From: Hofstenia miamia
Taxonomy: Eukaryota; Xenacoelomorpha; Acoela; Hofsteniidae
DNA: 64,000 nucleotides
Assembly (NCBI GenBank): GCA_900660155.1
Contig: CABFPE010000201.1
Location: forward strand, 193,764-257,763
Direction of reading: 5' to 3'
Part shown: piece by piece, positions 23,221-33,411 of the stretch
Numbering within the stretch: the stretch's first letter is position 1
Layout: the number at the start of each line of letters is the position of its first letter
Notes under the pieces: model-generated
The model's database searches: none
What the model was told of the DNA's origin: nothing
The model's input: only the letters and a program-made list of their open reading frames with translations
Position numbers and translations under genes: made by a program

Positions 23221-23318
23221 AATGAATAAATTCTAGCAGATGAGAGAATATAATTTTCTCTACGTTGTAGTTGTAACTTATCTAAACTTGGGCGGGAATT
23301 CAATCAAAACAATATAAT

Positions 23319-24398
23319 ACGCCTCGTAGTTGTTCGGTTGTCTGATGTACTTCTAATTATTATGGGACTACAGAAGGAATTAACTGTTATAGATTTCCTA
23401 AATAGATTGCTATTCAAGAGGAATGGCTCAAAAATTAGATAAAAATTTAAGTTATTGATACTGTTACTAACAATATTGTCATCTGTTCAAAGCATTGGCC
23501 AGCAAATGCTAAATTTAAAAAATTCGAGGAAGGCATATGGTCCCTTTGGATCGTCCAACATTATTTCCTGGACTACCTAAATCTATGTTGCCAGTAACTC
23601 CGCCAAATAATCGATCCGCAGCAGTAAGATCTACCCAATCAAATGAAATGAACACGTTTCTGCAGCAAGATACAATAAACGTGATAACATTTCACGATGA
23701 ATTATTAGTTTGAACTTCATTTTAAGTGTTGATTATATCATACATGCACCAGCTATCTTGAGACATCATCTTGTTTTATCAAGCGTCTGAACTTTGCTAA
23801 AGCTTATATCAGGTTACAATTCATTATCAATGTCAGAAACTGTATCTGGAGTTTTGCATCGTTGCCTGAGCGTTCTCGATATTGCATGCAACTTGCATAT
23901 GAAATTTATTTTAAGCATTCAGTTCTTTATTCTGGTGGACATTTTTTTAGAATTCTGGCAGTTAATCATTCAGGAAATGTCCGTTCAATGCTCGTGATTA
24001 TGATGAAGTATTTTTTTTTGTAAAAAAGGAATTTCTTATAAGACTTATTCCTCTACATTCTTAAATTGTGATTTCCTTTACAATGTATTGCAAGACGTAC
24101 ATTTCTGTTATGGACATTGTTCATGTTCATCAAATTGACCTGGCCAAAACTTTCATTTTCCATTTTTACTTAAAGTTGGCAGAAGAATCAGAAAAGTATT
24201 CATTTCAATTTTGCACGAATGATATCATTTTATTGCTCATTGACGAATTGCCTTTTGTCAATCGCCTGATCATATATCAGCTGCAGTATATGTGGCAGGA
24301 TATATATGTAAGAGCACAACAATCTTCTCTATAGATGCAACTTCTGTCTCATATGATTCAACGTTCATAGGTCTTTTAAATAGAGGTGGATTACATTA
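23319..24398 (+). pseudogene. THAP-domain P-element-like transposase, copy 2
   Basis: Close copy of the 19557 gene. The start codon is changed (ATG to ACG at 23319). The THAP region and the following blocks are still alignable, including ICSKHWPANAKFKKFEEG-like residues and the LPFVNRLIIYQLQY block near 24250. Relative to copy 1 it lacks about 100 bp upstream of the start. The C-terminal RGGLHY block is cut by the Harbinger-type insertion at 24399. The rest, PKGKLPFSL, lies at 26437-26470, where the unit stops. Several stops and frame changes. Dead. Confidence 0.7.
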
Positions 24399-24939
24399 AG
24401 TAGCGTGCACACCTAAAACTTTGCGCACAACTTTTTGGGTAATTATAAAGTTCACAGCAAAAATATTTTGCGTACACACTTCCAACTTTGCGCGCAACTT
24501 TTCGGGTAATTGTAAAGTTCAAAACAAAAATATTTGCGTACACACTTACAACTTTGCGCACAACTTTTTAGTTGAATTATATGTATTGCAATTTTTATTA
24601 ATTAAATTTACCAGTAAATTACACTACAATGAAGCATTCTGAAGGAAAAAGACAGTTTTGAAAGCACCTTGTGCTTTTTATGACATTTGCAGTATATAAA
24701 CGATTTTAAAAAATCGATTAATATTTGTCTAAACCACATTAATTGTATGTTATTAGCAAGTTATTGCTATTTGAAAATTTAAACTAAAGAAATTAGATGT
24801 TTAAAAACTTTGATTGAAATTTGAAGTGAGATATGTTTCAAAATTGAATATGCTGGTGATATAGAATGATAACGAATTTAAAGGAATTGACATGATGATT
24901 ATATACAATGAGGTACAATTCATATAGATTTAATCTTAC

Positions 24940-25084
24940 CTGATACTTGAAGGATGTCTGCAATCTCCTCCCTGGCAATTTGTTTTAAGCTCGAGTGCTT
25001 ATACTCAAGACACTCTATGTTCCATAGACAGGGTTTGCCTTCTATTAATTGAATTAATTCAACCTCTTTGTAATGCGTCCACAT
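24940..25084 (-). CDS. MADF-domain exon of the Harbinger-type element
   Basis: The exon starts with the ATG at 25084-25082 and reads MWTHYKEVELIQLIEGKPCL, then WNIECLEYKHSSLKQIAREE and IADILQVS. It ends at a clean splice donor (CAG then GTAAGA, 24942-24935). The pattern L-I-E-PCLW...Y-R-EE-I is the first half of a MADF (Myb/SANT-like) DNA-binding domain. Harbinger-type elements commonly encode such an accessory DNA-binding protein alongside the nuclease. The following exon was not identified. A hAT element sits 6 bp upstream of the start codon, so its original promoter and leader are separated from the exon. The exon itself looks undamaged. Confidence 0.65.
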
Positions 25085-25090
25085 TCTTAC

Positions 25091-25898
25091 CAGAGGTGCC
25101 AATTATGGTACGGTACCATACAATTATGTACCATATTATGGATACCATAATGGTATGGTAAAAAAAATTTATGGTCATTATGGATGGTAAACTTAAAAAT
25201 ATTGCCATAATGGAAATCCATAAATTTATTGTTACATACACAGAATTTATAACTGATTTAATTAAAATTGTTAAATTTATAGTGTCACATATCTTACATT
25301 TATTATAATTGAATGGGTATAAATATTCATTTTACAAATATTTTGAACCCAGAAACATTTTGATAAGATAACAATTTTTGAAAGTTTAGTAAGCAGTTTC
25401 AGCAGATTGTAAATAAATACTAAAGATGAAGTTGTTTCCTATTTCAATTTGTAATAGTGGATTGCAAACAAATGTTGACGAGTAATTTGTTTCAAAATTT
25501 ATAATGGTTGCGGATAACAAACAGGTTGTATTCGAAGACAAACAAAAAATAATTGGTTTATTAGTTTATTTAAAATTTGTTTTGAATGTTTCAAAATCTT
25601 TCTACGACATAGTGAATTGCTTTTCCTTGTGATATCATTACAATTTCATATTACAGAAAAATGGTTGTCTTTTAATTGCAGCATGCAATTTGTTATTTAT
25701 GTTATTAAATATTAGAAATCACTACATTTAATTGGCATTACGTATTACCACATGTGTTCTACGTATATTTCGTTACCGTCATTTGCCATATTTTACATAA
25801 TGGCCATAATATATGGACGAAAGTTAAAATATGGCCATTATGGACTGCTAAAAAATTTCGCCTTACCATATATGTCCATACCATTAACGGCACCCCTG
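25091..25898. mobile_element. hAT-type element nested in the Harbinger element
   Basis: The ends are CAGAGGTGCC at left and the complement of CAGGGGTGCC at right, with subterminal ATGGTAT/ATGGCCAT repeats. Perfect 8-bp duplications ATTCTTAC flank it (25083-25090 and 25899-25906). 808 bp with no transposase. This is the innermost layer: hAT in Harbinger in a P-like tandem unit. Confidence 0.9.
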
Positions 25899-26470
25899 AT
25901 TCTTACTATATTCGAAAAGTAAACAATGAGTAAGTCAAACTATGCGTCAGAGGGTACGTTGTGCGAATGCGCCAAACCCTGCATACAAGAATAAATGAAT
26001 ATTACAATTATTGAAACACAGGAAAATTATGGGATGCAAAAAGTAAAAAATATTGTAAAAAAATTAATAACACTAATTTTAAAATTGTTATTATAATATA
26101 ATAATTATATCATCTGTTAATTAATTACAATAATTTTCTTCATTTGTAATTATATTTTTATTAAAGAAAAGTAGTTTGTTACAAAATTTAAATTGTGCAC
26201 TCCTCAGAAATAGATTATTGAATTAAAAGTTCACAACAAAGTTGGAATCGCGTACACACTTACAACTTTTCTTGTGCGCCTCATTAAATCACGAAAGGTT
26301 GCGCGCAAAAGTAGAACCAATTTAACTTCTCAAATTAGGTTGCGCGCAAAGTTGGAATCGCGTACACACAACTTTTCTTGTGCGCCTCATTAAATCAAGA
26401 TAGGTTGCGCGCAAAGTTGTAAGTGTGCACGCTACTTTACCCTAAAGGGAAGTTACCATTCTCACTCATA

Positions 26471-27135
26471 TTTTTGATTAACTAAAGAACTTAAATTAAC
26501 TAAAGAACTATTCAAAACAGATAAAAACATTTGTAGAAATTTCCTTATAAATATTTATAAATATGTTGCAAAGTATGACATGCAACCAGAGAATCATTTC
26601 CAGATAGTGTTTTTAGAATTCCAAGCAATATTTTTATGAAAAATTTATCAAAACTACTCAATGTTTCAGAGCCTAAATATGATGAAGTGAAAATTTCAAA
26701 ACTATCTTAAAATTTTGTTTTTGCTTATGAATGTTTATGCATTTGTACATGTTATTTATGAAATATAGCCGGAATGTTTATCTCTCACTATATTAACTCT
26801 AAATTCGTTTAATGACTGTCTCCAAACTCTCTAAATTAATGTCTAATGATAAAATTAGTTTATGGAAAACCGATTTTTAATAGCGTCAACAACTCACATT
26901 AGAACGTGAAACAAAAATATGAAATAAAATCCCCGCCTCCGCTAGCTGAAGTTAAAATTCGGCTGCATTGCCTGTTTAGGTAGCTTTGTCCTCAATCCAA
27001 TTTTAACTCAATTGGTAACTTAATATCTCATTTTTCAAAAATTCTTCATGCTGAAATGCATGCATCGGCAAAAGATAAATAAATAATGCATATTAATTTG
27101 CTAAAGCACCGTTTTCTTAAATTCACCAATAGATT
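26471..27135. other. No gene seen
   Basis: AT-rich flank after the tandem duplication, without recognised features. Confidence 0.4.
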
Positions 27136-28135
27136 TTTACCCTAACATCTGTAATAGATTTAAAGTTATAATTGTAAAGGGCACGAACATATTTCTAAAA
27201 TATGGTTAAATTATTAAAGTTAGTAAATCATAGTATCTACTGATGATAAAGAAACTGTTAAAATTTTTTTGCAAAGTTCAAATATAACCTTAGTAATCTA
27301 GCAGTCGGGGTTACTCTACCAGTCAACAGACTGAAGAGTCCGTGTCAACAGATCAAGTCCGTGACTCTTCCCCTGGAAGTGTACCCGCTAGGGCCGGATC
27401 TTGTATCATGCTTGACCTCTGGCGACCCCTGGCACGCAGAGTGCTGATCTGTGTTGAGTCTGATCAGCAGAGAGTGAAGCCGAAGGCCGAGCTTCATGAG
27501 AGGGTTGCGCCTCTCTACAGCTTTCGCCAACCAAGGCTACTAACTGAGGTAACTCGTGAGCACTTGCGTCTGCCTGTTATGGAACCCATGACGAAGCAAA
27601 GCTCCCTCATAGGTAAGGCTCAGCAAATGCTGGCCTGGGCCTATCTAGAGGCCAGAGACAGAGGAAAACCCTCTGTATAACTGCCCCCGTAGACGCACTC
27701 TACGGCTCTGGGCATAGACGTCGCCGTCTGCTCCTCAGAACAGACAGTCTCACATCACCGTCACCGCCCCCATATGTGCGCCAGCACACATGGCAGCACC
27801 TTCTTCTACCCTATTGTTTAACGTCCACTCCTGGTTCGGGACTCCGCGAAGAGACGCGCCCATCGAGTATTGGCTCAGCGTCTCCGCCTACCCAGGAACC
27901 ACCACATGGAGGTTACTCTCCAGGACGATTCGGGCGTAGCCCTTGGGTTCCCAATCTAGCAGTAATTTCGTTTGCACCATATTGCTATTTAACGTAACAC
28001 TTAGCACTGTTGGATAAACTGCTTGTACTAATTGAAGAGATTTCAATTCAATTCATTGCTTAAAATACAATGTAATTTCAAATCACATTCTTATAATAAT
28101 ACCTTTAAGGTTATTGTGGTCGACCTAGGGTTAAC
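27136..28135. mobile_element. Small TIR element, family A copy 2, interrupted
   Basis: Aligns with 5776-6177 over both halves. The left half is 27136-27305 and the right half 27953-28135, interrupted by a GC-rich 647-bp insertion. Ends are imperfect inverted repeats (TTACCCTAAC at left, CCTAGGGTTAA at right). Confidence 0.6.
27306..27952. mobile_element. GC-rich 647-bp insertion with 11-bp target duplications, unclassified
   Basis: The 11-bp AATCTAGCAGT occurs directly on both sides (27295-27305 and 27953-27963). The uninterrupted relative at about 5936 has the site once. The insert is strikingly richer in G+C than any other part of the window. It has no terminal inverted repeats and no A-tail. 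A GGTTACTCT motif occurs near both its start (27309) and its end (27911), in the same orientation. A + strand frame at 27342-27680 (112 codons) is open but matches no family I know. Target duplications of this length fit a retroposon, but the class is unknown. Confidence 0.75.
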
Positions 28136-29023
28136 CTACTAGCTGTAATCGTAGAGCCAACCTAACGCGGTTCAGATTCAAAAGCAATCGCCTATAATCA
28201 AATGTATTTGTTAAAATCGAGATCTCAGAGGCGTAACAATTCTCCCCTTTTATGAAATACATACCGTTAAGATAAAAAACAATTTTAACACAAATTTTAA
28301 AAACTCTATACATGCAGCAAGGAATTGTTAAGGTCGGTTTATCCAAGTCTACCCACGTGTGGAACATGTAAAACATGCAATTCCCGCAGCAAGACATCGA
28401 TATGGCTTGCTTTGGGAATTATATTTTTTTCAATGCTTTGTTCATTTTTCAAATCACTGGGTGCTCATGTGATTTACAATTCGTCGGTTTTTCAAATTCA
28501 AATTGTCTAATTTATAAATAGTTAAATACGATAATTTAACAATAAAAAAATACAAACTCCAAACTACACTTTCTAAAAAATAGAAACCATAGGCAAATAT
28601 CCATAGCTCAAGTAAACATATAAACTTTACAACAACTTTACAACAAAACTTTAAAACTGTAAAATGGATAAATAGAGTCTATTTCAATTATATTTTCTAT
28701 GATGTAACACTACCTATTTTTTTTAACGCAAACAATATTAACAACGACTCGCGAGTTCCATGCCCCAGTTAAAAAACAATATTCACATAAGATAGGGAGA
28801 TATTTAGAAAAAAATTTTAGACTATTATAACCCCTAATAAAAGTTAGAAATAGTAACTAAATCTCATTAAAAAGTCTTCATAGCGTCTTGAAAAATAACC
28901 AAAAGTTTAATGGGGAAGGTCTTAGATACCAAAACTACAAACTATGTTCCATAGTAATCACAAGCCATTTATAGTTGTTAGAGATGACAATTAGCAAGTT
29001 TATTTATAGTTCACAACCTGAAC
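28136..29023. other. Upstream region of phospholipase gene 1, no other gene seen
   Basis: The - strand frame at 28131-28397 overlaps the end of the TIR element and is probably not a gene. The rest is AT-rich. Confidence 0.4.
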
Positions 29024-29034
29024 AAATAGGAAGT
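29024..29034 (+). promoter_or_regulatory. Shared upstream motif AAATAGGAAGT (gene 1)
   Basis: The motif lies 11 bp before the ATG at 29046. It recurs 25 bp and 15 bp before the start codons of the other two phospholipase genes. It could mark transcription start or a leader acceptor site (AAATAG then GAAG). A TTATTTATAG sequence lies about 20 bp upstream. Confidence 0.5.
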
Positions 29035-29045
29035 TTTGAAAGACA

Positions 29046-30662
29046 ATGCTAGTTCCATTGCTTGCTATTTCATACTTAGCAATCCCATTGATTCATAGCT
29101 ACCAAATTTCAGATGGTTGCGTTTATCTAGACAAGGACAACACTGTGAGGATATCTTTACAAGCTGTTTCTTGTAAGTATCTAAATGTCTTAGCTAAGGG
29201 TAGACTCACTCATACAATGAATGACACTGGGTGGCTTCTCTTAAATATAACAACTGTTGAAGCAAAATCTGACGAGCTGCAAGCATATGCAGCTGGCTAC
29301 TTTGAAGGGTACACAACACGAGAATACATAACTGCTTATGTTAAAAGTAACCCACTGCATATTGAACCGAAATCCTATGTTTTCCTTGAAAGCAACTTGA
29401 ATTATATATATAAGAAGACGAGCTTATACGCGAATGTTGATGATTACTGGAAACAAATAAACTTACTAATGTTCCAAATTGCTGGATTGCAGGCTGGCTA
29501 TTCTGGAATTTTCGGACCTCTATCAAATCAGATTTCAGCAAATGATTTAATTTGGTTGTTGGTCGTCAACGAAGATATCAACAACATTAATGCCAAATAC
29601 AATTTAGAAATGAGAAATGACCCTAATGAAGGCAGATGTAGCTCTCTTATTAAAATATTGGATGAAGATTTGTTATTTGGTCACACGACATGGGCACCAT
29701 ATCAGACAATGTTGCGAATAATTAAGAAATACACATTCAATTTTCATATGACGAATTCTGAGTTAGTAATAGCGACAGAAATCTCAATGTCGTCTTATCC
29801 AGGTGTCATTCAGTCGATAGATGACTTTTACATAACCAATCAGCAAATTGCATTGATGGAAACAACTACAGGATTTTATAATGATACTTTGTACGACTAT
29901 ATTACCCCACAAGCACTTCCTTTTGGTCTAAGAGTCGTTGCTTCATTACGATTAACAAGATTATCGGGGGACTTTGCCAATTACTTTATTGAGGAAAACA
30001 TGGGAACATATAATTGCCAATGGATGTGCGTTGATTTCAAGCAGTTTATTCCAGGAAAACCAATGTCCGCATTGTTGTATGTAATAGAACAAATTCCTGG
30101 TGAAATCGTGGCAGATGATATGACTGAATACTTAGTTGGTGGACAGAAATATTGGCCCAGCTATAACATACCTTTCTACCCTTCAATTTATAAAAATTCC
30201 GGTTTTGAGAAGAAATTCAAAGAACAAGGCAATTTTTTTTCTTATAGTAATTGCACACGTGCAGAAATATTTAGGCGAAATATTACTGATGTCCATGATT
30301 TAGATTCATATATTGAGCTTATGCGCTATAACAATTTTAAGAACGATCCTTTGGCGAAATGCGACTGCTCTCCACTTCCATATAGCGGCGCGAATGGGAT
30401 TGCTGCAAGAAGCGATCTTAATCCACTTTCTCAAACCTGCAAATTTAAAAGGGAAGGCCCAGGTTGTTTTGGTGCCACTGATTTGAAAGTTGTTACTCAA
30501 AAAATGAGCAACAACACGGAATTTCTTGCGCTTTGTGGACCAACTCGACAACAACAGACGGTCTTTGATTGGTCGACTACAGATTACGACTGCAAAGGGG
30601 TTCTTCACGAACTACAGCCTGAAAGATTTGATTTTAACTCCATAATTGCCTATTTTCAATAG
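29046..30662 (+). CDS. Phospholipase B-like protein 1 of 3 (secreted/lysosomal)
   Basis: A 538-residue protein from a single uninterrupted frame. A signal peptide (about residues 1-18, MLVPLLAISYLAIPLIHSYQ) is followed by the full phospholipase B-like (LAMA/PLBD) fold. Family blocks in order: GYFEGYTT, LQAGYSG, GRCSSLIKI with Cys198 as the presumed N-terminal nucleophile, SYPGVIQSIDDFYIT, MGTYNCQWMCVDFK, YWPSYNIPFYPSIY, EIFRRNITD, LMRYNNFKNDPL, AARSDLNP, and GPTRQQQTVFDWS. The family are Ntn-type hydrolases of lysosomes or secretions that self-cleave before the Cys. They are reported to remove fatty acyl groups from phospholipids, though the physiological substrate is debated. Length matches the family's usual 540-590. 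No introns, unlike most animal relatives. Several N-glycosylation sites. AATAAA follows at 30810. It is the most diverged of the three copies. Confidence 0.93.
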   Translation: MLVPLLAISYLAIPLIHSYQISDGCVYLDKDNTVRISLQAVSCKYLNVLAKGRLTHTMNDTGWLLLNITTVEAKSDELQAYAAGYFEGYTTREYITAYVKSNPLHIEPKSYVFLESNLNYIYKKTSLYANVDDYWKQINLLMFQIAGLQAGYSGIFGPLSNQISANDLIWLLVVNEDINNINAKYNLEMRNDPNEGRCSSLIKILDEDLLFGHTTWAPYQTMLRIIKKYTFNFHMTNSELVIATEISMSSYPGVIQSIDDFYITNQQIALMETTTGFYNDTLYDYITPQALPFGLRVVASLRLTRLSGDFANYFIEENMGTYNCQWMCVDFKQFIPGKPMSALLYVIEQIPGEIVADDMTEYLVGGQKYWPSYNIPFYPSIYKNSGFEKKFKEQGNFFSYSNCTRAEIFRRNITDVHDLDSYIELMRYNNFKNDPLAKCDCSPLPYSGANGIAARSDLNPLSQTCKFKREGPGCFGATDLKVVTQKMSNNTEFLALCGPTRQQQTVFDWSTTDYDCKGVLHELQPERFDFNSIIAYFQ

Positions 30663-30809
30663 AGACTGGAAGAAGACGCGACTAATGACATCGGTTTAAT
30701 ATTTACTAAAGCTATTACAAAAACGTGAATATTAAATTCCATATTTGAATTCATGTAAAGCTGAAAAAAATGTTTATTAAAAATACGTCATTTACAGGAT
30801 TCACAGATA

Positions 30810-30815
30810 AATAAA
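30810..30815 (+). terminator. AATAAA polyadenylation signal, gene 1
   Basis: Canonical hexamer about 150 bp after the stop codon of phospholipase gene 1. Confidence 0.6.
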
Positions 30816-32132
30816 ATTAGTCTGGTTTGTGCAGAACACAAAGTATTGATAAAACGTGTGAATGTACATGTTCAATAGAAATAGAACATAAATTCATTTG
30901 AGTTTGTGAAAATTATTAAAACTAGGTTGCAAGCTTAGCTTAATCAGACAAATTGAACAGTTATTTAAAATACGGTGAACACTGTTGTCATGAGAACAAA
31001 ATATTATAAGCTGACTTCGTTCTGCTGCAGGAAAAGTCCTTTTTATTTACAAGACTAAATTACACCAAAACTTGCTAATTTAATGGATAGTCTATTATAT
31101 ATAAAAAGGTAAATATTTGAAGTCGCCGTTATAATTATATTTAAACTATCATTATGCTTTCCTATTTCTTTGAATTTGCCATTATGATGCAACAGCTTTC
31201 TATTGGATGCAACATTTCTTATCTCAAATTACTTCACAGAGATGGAAGCCGGTGGGTACTGACATCCGGAGAGGACCGCATCTAGTTATCCTTAATTTCA
31301 GCGGTCAAAACCGGTCACCTTGAGATGTGTCTCTGGTCATACCAATTGGCAAAATTAGTTTGGGAATTTCTCAAACCTCAAGCTGAGAAATCACGTGTAA
31401 ATTACCGTAATATGATTGTAAATACACTGTAATTTACAAAAAAAGATTACTTATGTACACTGTACGGTAGTGAGTAAAAGTTAGTAGATTACATATGCAA
31501 TTTGCAAATGTGAGTCTAGTCGAATTTTTTTGAATCAATACAAGTGCATAACGTAATAGTGAATATTATTTAATTGTTACTCTCCTTTTACTTTTGCCGC
31601 TTTCTATTGCAACCAAATTGTAATAGTAGTGACATAAAACTTAAAGAAACTGTTAAAAAACATGCCGATTTCCCACGATGTCTTTAAAGGCACAATCAAT
31701 ATTCATTGTTTATAATTTTTTAATGAATTCTATTGTAGATGAGGTTGTAGATGCAAAGATGTAGGGGTCAATTATCTCGCATACAGATGATAATATCAAT
31801 TAATCCCAGTAGTGTATATGTAAGAAAGAATTCCTTTCCATTGAAATGAATTAACAATCTTGATATGGGTTCATTCAGTCGTTTTAGCGTTTTTAAAAAA
31901 CTCTACGGACATAGTCAATTTGCAACTTTTGATATCTCTACTGCCAAGATTGCAAATATGCAACCACGCCAGAAAAACTAGTGAAATATTTACATGCTCA
32001 AATCAATGATGAAATATAATTTCTATGGCCTTTTGATGTACCAACACAAAAATATATTTTTTAAATTTATTTTCTATGCTTGAGCAGTACGAGGTTAAAT
32101 TCAGAAAATTTTAATATTACATGCCTTAAATA
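30816..32132. other. No gene seen
   Basis: AT-rich intergenic DNA without supported features. Confidence 0.4.
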
Positions 32133-32479
32133 TTCCGTAAAATCTGTAATTGAAGGCCACCTGTAATAGAAGGCCACCCTAGCAAGGAGGTTGAAAATAG
32201 ACCACTCAGGTTTGTTTCTGAGACAGCTATCCACTTTTCTCTTTCAAGGATGGAGTAGCTACATGTAGGAGGCCTCTTCAACTCAACGGGGTTTCAACTG
32301 ATTTGAAAGATTTGAAGTAGTTATGAAATTAAAATTTTATAGACATAAAAATACCAAAAATTGATGGTTGAAAAATAGAAGGCCACCCTGTAATTGAAGG
32401 CCACCTGTAATAGAAGGCCACTCTAGCAAGAAGGTTGAAAAATAAAAGGCCGTGGCCTTCAATTACAGGTTTTACGGTA
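32133..32479. mobile_element. Tc1/mariner-type MITE with GGCCAC repeats
   Basis: 347-bp element with inverted ends TTCCGTAAAATCTGTAATTG and the complement of TACCGTAAAACCTGTAATTG, each flanked by TA (32131-32132 and 32480-32481). An internal direct repeat containing TGTAATAGAAGGCCAC and TAGCAAGRAGGTTGAAAA occurs near both ends. No coding capacity. Confidence 0.85.
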
Positions 32480-33411
32480 TATTTCAACGAGATCAGAATG
32501 TCCACTTGACTTTGTTTCAATGCTTGGCAACTTCACTAATCAATTAATGTGTTAACCAAACTGCAATAAGGAAATATATTTCTCATTTAAAATTGCTTGA
32601 AGATTTATCATGTAAATTTAATGCTAAAAATGAATTTTTAAAAATACGAGAATTAATGTAGTTCGGTTCTAAGATAAACAAGTGAAGATAAATTATAGAA
32701 TTGATTAATAACACATCTAATTTACATGGAAAACTTAAGGCTCATTAGACAACGCCTTTGCAACATTTTAAGCAATGAAATACATGGAAATATACAAAAA
32801 TTAATCAATACTTTTATAAATTAAACTGTAGTATTGAACGTGACATGTAGCAAAAGCGTTAGATAAGTCAAAAAAACTATACAAAAAAGTTTGATGCTAA
32901 TGTTGGTTAAGTATGTTTTTTGCAGAGGCAGTGAACGAACCATACTAAAATTTTTGATATAGTGATTGTATTGGATTAAATACATTTGTAGTGCTAGCTT
33001 TATTGCTTTCAAAACAAATTCGTACTGATTCATCCATATTCCCTTTTCGACTGAAAAATATGTTTAATAATAATTAAAATTTCGATTTTAAACAACAATT
33101 GACACAAAATTTAAAAAAGGCTAAATTTTCATTTGAAAATTCGAACATATTTGTTCATTAGCGATGCTAGACAAACTCACGTGCATCATTGGTTTGCTAA
33201 CACTAAACGATCTTTAGAAATTCAAATTCCATTGTCATATTGCGCACATATGTCTTTTAAATATGATGCTATAATTAGATGAAAGTCAGTCATTTTTTTA
33301 AATTAATTTTCTTATTGCTTTATTGTTTGAAAGAGTACAAATCTTATTAAATTAAATATGAGTCGAAGCAATATATTTGCTAAAAGTTACAATTCAACTA
33401 CAAACTAAATA
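32480..33411. other. No gene seen
   Basis: AT-rich intergenic DNA without supported features. Confidence 0.4.

Larger units (their letters stand above)
24399..26436. mobile_element. PIF/Harbinger-type transposon inserted in THAP copy 2
   Basis: The ends AGTAGCGTGCACACCTAAAA and the complement of AGTAGCGTGCACACTTACAA are inverted repeats. Both flanks carry TTA (24396-24398 and 26437-26439). The undisturbed site in copy 1 reads GATTACATTACCCTAAAG, which proves the insertion point. Subterminal repeats of CGTACACACTTCCAACTTTG type occur three times on each side. A MADF-domain exon lies inside on the - strand. 3-bp TWA duplications and an accessory MYB/MADF-type protein fit PIF/Harbinger. No nuclease gene was found, so this copy is non-autonomous. 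Confidence 0.85.
20651..26470 (+). repeat. Tandem duplication unit 2, enlarged by nested insertions
   Basis: Same order as unit 1 and similar to it at most positions by eye. It differs by lacking the 478-bp insert, by extra sequence around an assembly gap (about 21972-23220), by loss of about 100 bp upstream of its THAP start, and by a 2038-bp Harbinger-type insertion at 24399-26436. It ends at CTCACTCATA (26470), the same base at which unit 1 ends, and runs into unrelated sequence. Confidence 0.75.

Noticed and set aside
22885-23236. Open frames through the N run
   Set aside because: They consist mainly of undetermined bases and TA-encoded Tyr-Ile repeats.
27306-27345. Hammerhead ribozyme at the start of the GC-rich insertion (CTGAAGAGTCCGTG)
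   Set aside because: It resembles the CTGATGAGTCCGTG core, but a base is missing and no GAAA with flanking stems follows. Not supported by eye.
28131-28397. 88-codon - strand frame upstream of phospholipase gene 1
   Set aside because: It overlaps the end of a TIR element and shows no domain.
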